Positions 1-3,890 of a stretch of DNA of 7,624 nt are shown here, piece after piece. Source of the stretch: DASVRA01 sp036388855 (GTDB lineage Bacteria > Pseudomonadota > Alphaproteobacteria > Caulobacterales > Caulobacteraceae); assembly GCA_036388855.1 (NCBI GenBank), contig DASVRA010000025.1, forward strand, positions 1-7,624. The letters run 5' to 3'. The stretch's first letter is position 1. The number at the start of each line of letters is the position of its first letter. The notes under the pieces were generated by a model that was given only the letters and a program-made list of their open reading frames with translations, was not told the origin of the DNA and searched no databases. A program made the translations under genes and the position numbers.

Positions 1-50
1 GCCGCACTGCCCCATCCCCGGACCGCCGGCGTAACCCCCGCCGGCCTGCC

Positions 51-71
51 GCCCGGCTCGCTAAGCCGGGC
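51..71. terminator. Perfect 8-bp GC hairpin, possible terminator of a gene to the left
   Basis: GCCCGGCT (51-58) and AGCCGGGC (64-71) are perfect inverted copies around a 5-base loop. The hairpin lies 17 bases after a TAA at 32-34 that may close a gene entering from the left. No T-tract follows on either strand, so intrinsic termination is uncertain. A second stem, GCCGGCG/CGCCGGC (25-31 and 39-45), sits just before it. Confidence 0.3.
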
Positions 72-307
72 TCCCCGTTCGACCGCACTCCCGGCGGCAA
101 AGGTGCGGGCCCTGCCCCCTCCCACGCCGGAAGTCGTGAGCAGGAGTATGGGGGAGCTGGAAGGGAGGGGGATAAGTCGGGGGTTTTCCCCCTATTTCGC
201 CGCGAACGCGCGGTCGGGTTCGGCAGGCGGTTCAACGGCTTGGCGGTTGGAGGGGCGCTTTAGGCGCGCAAGTTATCAGCCGGGTTGAAGTCTGGTTACC
301 TGACGCG

Positions 308-335
308 GGAACCTTTGCCGCGAGACTTCATCCAA
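308..335 (+). promoter_or_regulatory. Putative ECF-sigma promoter of the DUF4142-cupredoxin-sigma operon
   Basis: GGAACCT (308-314) resembles the GGAACTT -35 element of RpoE-like ECF promoters. TCCAA (331-335) follows after 16 bases and fits the TCNNA -10 pattern. Transcription would begin near 342, giving a leader of about 35 bases before the ATG at 377. Because the operon encodes an ECF sigma factor as its third gene, self-activation is the natural inference, and such autoregulation is common for this class. The EcfG-type -10 (CGTT) is absent at the right distance, so this does not look like the general-stress promoter seen at 3643-3667. Confidence 0.45.
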
Positions 336-376
336 TGGCCGAGCGCGCAATTTGGGCGCGGCAAAGGGAGAGCGGC

Positions 377-892
377 ATGTTCAAGGTCTTGGCGGTTTCG
401 GCGGCGGTGATGGCGGCGGCGGGGGCGGCGGCGCAGACGGGAGGGCCCACCGATCCACAGATCGCCCACATTGCCTATACGGCCGGGCAGATCGACATCG
501 CGGCGGGCAAGCAGGCGCTGGCGAAGTCGAAGAACCCCAAGGTCCGCGCCTTCGCCCAGGAGATGGTGCGCGACCACGCCGCGGTGAACACCCAGGCGCT
601 GGCGCTGGTGAAGAAGCTGAACGTCACGCCGCAGGACAACCCGACCAGCCAGTCGCTGCAAAAGGCCGGCTCGGCCAAGCTGGCGGAGCTCGGCAAGCTG
701 AACGGGGCGGCGTACGACCGCGCCTACGTGCGCAACGAGATCGCCTATCACCGCACGGTGAACGGGGCGCTGTCCACGGCGCTGATCCCGAACGCCGACA
801 ACGGCGAACTGAAGGGGCTGCTGCAGACCGGGCTGAAGCTGTTCAGCGAGCACCAGCACCATGCCGAGAACCTGGCGGCGGGGCTGAAGTAA
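377..892 (+). CDS. Secreted DUF4142-family (ferritin-like four-helix) protein
   Basis: The 171-residue product has a short signal peptide (residues 1-19, cleavage probably AAA|QTGG), then a helical domain over about 26-168 typical of DUF4142 (PF13628): ALAKSKNPKVRAFAQEMV..H near 47-67 and AYDRAYVRNEIAYH at 112-125. Several histidines (67, 125, 159, 161, 162) could bind metal, but no defined site is evident. The molecular role of the family is not established; the protein should be periplasmic or outer-membrane associated. I chose the ATG at 377 because AAAGGGAG (363-370) lies six bases upstream and a signal peptide begins there; an in-frame start at 335 would add 14 residues that spoil the signal peptide. 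The stop overlaps the next start by one base (TAATG), so it is the first gene of an operon with the cupredoxin and ECF sigma genes. Confidence 0.88.
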   Translation: MFKVLAVSAAVMAAAGAAAQTGGPTDPQIAHIAYTAGQIDIAAGKQALAKSKNPKVRAFAQEMVRDHAAVNTQALALVKKLNVTPQDNPTSQSLQKAGSAKLAELGKLNGAAYDRAYVRNEIAYHRTVNGALSTALIPNADNGELKGLLQTGLKLFSEHQHHAENLAAGLK

Positions 893-1230
893 TGGGTCGG
901 CTGGGGGCGGCGGCGCTGGTCGCCGGGGCGGCGGTGCTGGCGGGGTGCGGGCAGAAGCCCGCCGCCCCGGCGGGACGGACGGCGACGATCGTGGTGGACC
1001 AGCTGGCGTTCGGGCCCGCGCCCGAAGGCCTGAAGGTGGGCGATACGGTGGTGTGGGTGAACAGGGACGTGCTGCAGCATTCGGCCACCGCCGGCGACAA
1101 GAGCTTCGACGTGGAGCTGCCGGCGGGCGCCTCGGCGCGCACGACCCTGACCAAGGCGGGGACGATCAACTATGTCTGCCGCTATCACCCCGGCATGACC
1201 GGGGTGCTGCGGGTGGAGCCGAAGTCGTGA
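892..1230 (+). CDS. Cupredoxin-domain lipoprotein (type 1 copper site)
   Basis: The 112-residue product begins with a lipoprotein signal: a short hydrophobic stretch and lipobox LAGC with Cys19 as the lipidation site. A single cupredoxin domain of plastocyanin/amicyanin size follows (about 30-110). The likely type 1 copper ligands are all present: His63 in LQHSATAG, then Cys96, His99 and Met102 in VCRYHPGM, the C-x2-H-x2-M spacing of amicyanin and pseudoazurin-like proteins. The expected role is periplasmic electron transfer or copper binding at the membrane; the partner is unknown. It starts on the last base of the DUF4142 stop, and its TGA overlaps the GTG of the sigma gene. There is no good ribosome binding site of its own, so translational coupling is likely. 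Nothing suggests a fused oxidase domain. Confidence 0.9.
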   Translation: MGRLGAAALVAGAAVLAGCGQKPAAPAGRTATIVVDQLAFGPAPEGLKVGDTVVWVNRDVLQHSATAGDKSFDVELPAGASARTTLTKAGTINYVCRYHPGMTGVLRVEPKS

Positions 1231-1943
1231 CCGCACAGGCCATTTTGCAGCAGTACGGGGATGAGCTGGCGCTGGCGGCGGCGGTCGCGCGCCGGGAGCC
1301 CGACGCGGTGCGGCGGCTCACCCGCGAGAACAACCAGCGGCTCTACCGGGCCGCCTGGAGCATCCTGAAGGATCGGGCGGAGGCGGAGGAGGCGGTGCAG
1401 GAGGGATATCTGAAGGCCTTTCGCGGCATCGGCGGCTTCGCCGGGGGATCGTCGCTGTCGACCTGGCTGACGCGGATCGTGGTCAACGAGGCGCTGGAGC
1501 GGCGGCGGGCGGCCGAGCGGCGGGCGCGGCTGCTCGACGAGAATTCGGTGGCGGTGCTGGACCGTTACCGGGAGAAGCTGACGGGCGGCTCGGCGCGGCC
1601 CTCGCCCGAGGCGGCGCTGATCCGGGCGGAGGCGGCGCGGCTGCTGCAGCGGGCGGTGGAGCGGCTGCCGGACGCCTTCCGGCCGGTGTTCGTGCTGCGC
1701 GAAATCGAGGGACTGAGCGTCGAAGAGACCGCCGAGGCGCTGGGGATCGCGCCCGAGACGGTGAAGACGCGGCTGTTCCGCGCTCGCAAGCGGCTGCGCG
1801 AGGAGCTGGACCCGGAGCTGCGCGGGGTGCTGGCCGAGACCGCCGCCTTCGCCGGGGCGGACTGCGAGGCGATGACGGCGCGCGTGCTCGCCGCCTGGAG
1901 CGGTGAGGCGGCCGCCTCTCAGCCGGAAGCGGGTTCGCCTTAG
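1227..1943 (+). CDS. ECF-family RNA polymerase sigma factor
   Basis: This 238-residue protein has the two-domain layout of ECF (group 4) sigma factors. Region 2 covers about 33-94 (NNQRLYRAAW, DRAEAEEAVQEGYLKAF, STWLTRIVVNEALERRR). A linker at 95-140 is followed by region 4 at about 144-193 (LPDAFRPVFVLREIEGLSVEETAEALG, then APETVKTRLFRARKRL, the -35 binding helix-turn-helix). A roughly 45-residue tail (194-238) contains one cysteine, Cys213, in FAGADCEAMTARVLAAW. The start is a GTG that overlaps the cupredoxin stop as GTGA, with GGAG at 1215-1218 eight bases upstream. No anti-sigma gene lies next to it: the next gene is convergent and unrelated. It probably drives the promoter at 308-335; its signal may be redox or metal stress given its operon partners, but that is inference. 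Confidence 0.92.
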   Translation: MTAQAILQQYGDELALAAAVARREPDAVRRLTRENNQRLYRAAWSILKDRAEAEEAVQEGYLKAFRGIGGFAGGSSLSTWLTRIVVNEALERRRAAERRARLLDENSVAVLDRYREKLTGGSARPSPEAALIRAEAARLLQRAVERLPDAFRPVFVLREIEGLSVEETAEALGIAPETVKTRLFRARKRLREELDPELRGVLAETAAFAGADCEAMTARVLAAWSGEAAASQPEAGSP

Positions 1944-2932
1944 GAAGCCGCCGCCGTTTGGGCCGCCGCGACCGGGGAAGCGGCGGCCGGGGCCGGGGCC
2001 GTTTCATGCGGAGCGGGCGCTGTCGCGGGCGCCTCGATTTTGGGCGCGGCGGGCTTGGCGAGGGCGACAACGGGCGCCGGCTGCAGCTTCACCGGCTGGG
2101 TGGAGAGCTGGATGGCGGGAGCGGCGGTGCTGATCCGCTGCAGGCCCGCGGTTTCACCGCGGGAGGCGGGGCCCAGGATGGTGTAGGCGGGAACCGGCTC
2201 GGCCGGAGCTTCGGCTTCGAGGCCGAGGGAGGCGGTCCGCATGCCGCCGCCCAAGGCGGCGCGGCCGGCGTGGCCGCCGAAGCGATAGAAGACGTGACTG
2301 CCGACGCTGGCGACGCGCACCAGGTTGCCCCAGCCCGGGGCGACCCGGCGGGCGTGGAAGTGGGTGGAGTTGCCGACCTCAGCCATCACGGCGCCGGCCA
2401 GGGCCTTGGCGGCGACCGAGCGGGCGCGGTCCCAGGCCGCGGCCTCCTTGCCCCGGCGCATCGAGCCGTCGCAGGCGAAGCTGAACTGGCAGTCCTGGAA
2501 CACCACCGCGCACACGGTCTTGGGGAAGGCGGGATGGCGGACCCGGTTGAGGATCACCTGGGCCACGGCCTCCTGGCCGCGGGCGCCCTCCCCCCGGGCC
2601 TCATAGTAGACGGCGGTGGCCAGGCAGTCGTAGTCGCGGCCCTGGGCCTTGCCGTGGAAGGGCTGGGCGGCCTTGACCAGGTTGGCGCCCGCCAGGCCCT
2701 GGGCGGCGGCGCGGCGGAACTGCTCGGCGAAGCCGGCGTTGGCCGACTGGATCGAAGCGGTGGCGAACGGGACCGTTCGATCCGGATTGACGATGTGTGC
2801 GGTCTCCTCGGACGCGCGCGCCGCGCCGCCGGCCATGTAGGCGGCGCCGAGGATGAGGGTCATAGTCGAGCCGACCGTGGCGGCGCCGACCAGTGCACGC
2901 GCGCGGGCGCGGGCCTGTGTCTTCGTCTGCAA
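1940..2932 (-). CDS. Secreted SleB-type cell-wall hydrolase
   Basis: The 330-residue product carries a Hydrolase_2/SleB domain (PF07486) over about 103-219. Visible family motifs are CLATAVYYEARGEG (103-116) with Glu111 as the presumed catalytic acid, QEAVAQVILNRVRHPAFP, CQFSFACDG (148-156), STHFHA (189-194) and GSHVFYRFGG (211-220). An Arg/Lys-rich start and hydrophobic segment lead to a probable signal-peptidase site at ARA|SEE (40/41), so it should act on peptidoglycan in the periplasm, as a glycosidase of the lytic transglycosylase type. The tail (about 240-330) is Ala/Pro-rich and low complexity. The start is a TTG at 2932 with AGGA ten bases upstream; the next in-frame ATG (2863) would remove the basic N-terminus and has a poorer ribosome binding site. 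It is monocistronic here and its stop overlaps that of the sigma gene. Confidence 0.88.
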   Translation of the reverse strand: MQTKTQARARARALVGAATVGSTMTLILGAAYMAGGAARASEETAHIVNPDRTVPFATASIQSANAGFAEQFRRAAAQGLAGANLVKAAQPFHGKAQGRDYDCLATAVYYEARGEGARGQEAVAQVILNRVRHPAFPKTVCAVVFQDCQFSFACDGSMRRGKEAAAWDRARSVAAKALAGAVMAEVGNSTHFHARRVAPGWGNLVRVASVGSHVFYRFGGHAGRAALGGGMRTASLGLEAEAPAEPVPAYTILGPASRGETAGLQRISTAAPAIQLSTQPVKLQPAPVVALAKPAAPKIEAPATAPAPHETAPAPAAASPVAAAQTAAAS

Positions 2933-2954
2933 GAGTCTCGTGTCCTGTTCCGCA

Positions 2955-2971
2955 GGGGCAGGATGTGCCCC
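2955..2971. repeat. Small inverted repeat in the leader of the cell-wall hydrolase gene
   Basis: GGGGCA (2955-2960) and TGCCCC (2966-2971) form a perfect six-base stem with a five-base loop, 22 bases upstream of the TTG at 2932 on the minus strand. A second repeat, CGGTCC (2989-2994) and GGACCG (3009-3014), lies further upstream. Either could be an operator or leader structure. In DNA this GC-rich, chance is also plausible. Confidence 0.25.
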
Positions 2972-3091
2972 CCGACGATCGCTGCTCCCGGTCCCGATGA
3001 AGCGAAACGGACCGACGCGGAGCGGATAGGCCTACACGAACTGGCCTTAAGCGGCCCTTATGCGCCCGATTGTGGCCGGTTTCAGGCCTCC

Positions 3092-3150
3092 GGGCAAGTC
3101 GCGGGCCAAGCGGGCGCCTGCGGCCAAGTGCGGCACGGGGGCCGCTTGCC
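3092..3150. repeat. Cluster of CAAG-type half-sites upstream of the 145-residue gene
   Basis: GGGCAAG (3092-3098), GGCCAAG (3104-3110) and GGCCAAG (3122-3128) are direct repeats. CTTGCC (3145-3150) is an inverted copy overlapping the putative -35 box, and CAAGCGG (3107-3113) pairs perfectly with CCGCTTG (3142-3148). A palindrome CAAGCTTG follows at 3179-3186. The arrangement could be a binding region for a regulator of the downstream gene. No known operator is recognised. Confidence 0.25.
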
Positions 3151-3175
3151 AGATGCGCCGACCTGTCGCAACAAT
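3146..3175 (+). promoter_or_regulatory. Possible housekeeping-type promoter of the 145-residue gene
   Basis: TTGCCA (3146-3151) matches five of six bases of the TTGACA -35 consensus. AACAAT (3170-3175) matches four of six bases of the -10 after 18 bases. Transcription would begin near 3182, about 20 bases before the ATG at 3204. This is pattern matching only. Confidence 0.3.
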
Positions 3176-3190
3176 GCCCAAGCTTGATGA

Positions 3191-3198
3191 AAAGGAGG
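3191..3198 (+). promoter_or_regulatory. Strong Shine-Dalgarno fixing the start at 3204
   Basis: AAAGGAGG is a near-perfect anti-16S match five bases before the ATG at 3204. It rules out the longer in-frame start at 3060, which would add 48 residues ahead of a clear signal peptide. Confidence 0.85.
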
Positions 3199-3203
3199 CG
3201 CCG

Positions 3204-3641
3204 ATGCGCGCTTTGCTGATGTTCGCGGCCCTGGCCGCGGGGACCGCCGCGGCCGCCCAGGGCAACGTCTCGCCCCAGGACAAGGTGCTGACCAGCTCCA
3301 TGGCCACCACGCTCACCACGGTGAACGTCGGCAAGCCGCTGTGGGCGCTGAACGCGCAGTGCGCCGGGGCGTTCGGCGCGTCCTACCAGCGCACCCTGGC
3401 GCTGAAGGGGATGCAGGCGGCGGAGGCCGACAAGCAGACCGGGGTGGCCATGCTCAACACCGCGCTGGCCCGGCTGCAGGCGGACCGGGGGATCGGCCGG
3501 GCCGATGCGACCGAGCTGGTGAAGGTCGAGATCGAGGCCGGACGGGCTAAGGCGCGGGAGTACATGTCCGACGGGACCGGGGCGTACACGCCCTGGAACT
3601 TCCTGCGCTCGACCTGCCTGGACATGGCCGCGCTGGGCTAG
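3204..3641 (+). CDS. Secreted protein of unknown function, 145 residues
   Basis: I do not recognise the family. The product has a classic signal peptide (hydrophobic 3-18, cleavage near AAAAQ|GNVS at 19/20), so the mature protein of about 126 residues should be periplasmic or secreted. It is mostly alpha-helical and carries two cysteines, Cys53 (NAQCAGAF) and Cys138 (RSTCLDMA), which could form a disulfide bridging the ends of the mature domain. Aromatic and polar residues cluster near the C-terminus (EYMSDGTGAYTPWNFL, 119-134). The start is fixed by the strong AAAGGAGG. It has its own probable promoter and is followed by a short hairpin at 3648-3665, so it is likely a single-gene unit. Codon bias matches its neighbours, which supports it being real. 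Confidence 0.75.
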   Translation: MRALLMFAALAAGTAAAAQGNVSPQDKVLTSSMATTLTTVNVGKPLWALNAQCAGAFGASYQRTLALKGMQAAEADKQTGVAMLNTALARLQADRGIGRADATELVKVEIEAGRAKAREYMSDGTGAYTPWNFLRSTCLDMAALG

Positions 3642-3642
3642 C

Positions 3643-3667
3643 GGAACCGGCGCACCGCTGCGCCGTT
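3643..3667 (+). promoter_or_regulatory. EcfG (general stress response) promoter
   Basis: GGAAC (3643-3647) and CGTT (3664-3667) are separated by exactly 16 bases, which is the published consensus of the alphaproteobacterial general-stress sigma factor EcfG (SigT in Caulobacter). It lies two bases after the stop of the preceding gene, and transcription should start near 3674, about 22 bases before the lipoprotein ATG. The lipoprotein gene, and by overlap the amidase, would then belong to the general stress regulon under PhyR/NepR control. An inverted repeat fills most of the spacer. Confidence 0.65.
3648..3665. terminator. Seven-bp hairpin between stop codon and stress promoter -10
   Basis: CGGCGCA (3648-3654) and TGCGCCG (3659-3665) form a perfect stem with a four-base loop, followed by TTT (3666-3668). 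It begins seven bases after the stop of the 145-residue gene and could end that transcript. With only three Ts it would be a weak terminator. It could equally be an operator, since it occupies the promoter spacer. Confidence 0.35.
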
Positions 3668-3695
3668 TGGTCCCCGTCCAGCGATGGAGAGGACC

Positions 3696-3890
3696 ATGCG
3701 CAAACTGCTTATTCTCGTGCCGGCGCTGAGCCTGGCCGCCGCCGCGCTCGCCGGGTGCGGGCACAACATGGAACAGCGCGCCGCCACCGGCGCGGTCGCC
3801 GGCGCAGTGGTCGCCGGACCGGTCGGCGCGGCCGCGGGCGCGGCCACCGGCGCGGTGGTCAGCAAGGCCGCCGACGATCCCAAGCGCTGA
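3696..3890 (+). CDS. Small glycine-zipper lipoprotein
   Basis: This 64-residue product has a lipoprotein signal peptide (MRKLLILVPAL onward) with lipobox LAGC and Cys21 as the lipidated residue. The mature part of 44 residues is a glycine zipper, with GxxxG-type spacing at Gly32, 36, 41, 44, 48 and 52 in an Ala/Val background, ending in a charged DDPKR. Such proteins insert in or lie against the envelope; many alphaproteobacterial stress-induced lipoproteins look like this, but the exact role is unknown. I prefer the ATG at 3696 because GGAG at 3686-3689 lies six bases upstream; an ATG at 3684 would add four residues and lacks a site. Its probable EcfG promoter is just upstream. Its TGA overlaps the likely start of the amidase. 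Confidence 0.82.
   Translation: MRKLLILVPALSLAAAALAGCGHNMEQRAATGAVAGAVVAGPVGAAAGAATGAVVSKAADDPKR

Larger units (their letters stand above)
1..376. other. Leading non-coding stretch, no supportable gene
   Basis: No convincing gene lies here. A plus-strand frame stays open from base 1 to 288, but it has no credible ribosome binding site or recognisable composition and looks like a GC-bias artefact. Another plus frame ends with TAA at 32-34 and could be the last codons of a gene to the left; too little is present to judge. The stretch holds two GC-rich hairpins (25-45 and 51-71), a G-rich block (150-193) and a probable promoter (308-335). I looked for tRNA, SRP RNA, tmRNA and RNase P signatures and found none. 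Confidence 0.5.

Noticed and set aside
1..15. Minus-strand ATG at 15-13 as the start of a gene leaving the window to the left
   Set aside because: Only five codons are visible and no convincing ribosome binding site lies upstream.
1..120. Possible structured RNA such as RNase P, SRP RNA, tmRNA or tRNA, because of CCGGCTTA-like and GTTCGA-like stretches
   Set aside because: The diagnostic conserved cores (for example GAGGAAAGTCC or GGTCCGGAAGGAAGCAG) are absent on both strands and no cloverleaf can be drawn.
1..288. Plus-strand open frame from the left edge to TGA at 286-288
   Set aside because: No ribosome binding site, no recognisable composition or motif, and the G-rich and hairpin sequence reads as non-coding. 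In DNA this GC-rich, stop-free frames arise by chance.
296..1236. Long minus-strand open frames antisense to the DUF4142 and cupredoxin genes
   Set aside because: They are Arg/Gly/Pro-rich, without motifs or ribosome binding sites, and mirror the GC-biased third positions of clearly real genes on the other strand.
1483..2070. Minus-strand open frame rich in Arg and Pro antisense to the sigma factor
   Set aside because: Low-complexity shadow of the sigma gene; it also overlaps the end of the real SleB gene in another frame.
1958..3764. Long plus- and minus-strand frames across the SleB gene and the 145-residue gene
   Set aside because: They span intergenic DNA and two real genes on opposite strands and show only composition-driven residues.
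3755..3886. GTG at 3755 as the amidase start
   Set aside because: It would add 44 Arg/Gly-rich residues that are the out-of-frame reading of the lipoprotein gene and are unlike any amidase N-terminus.
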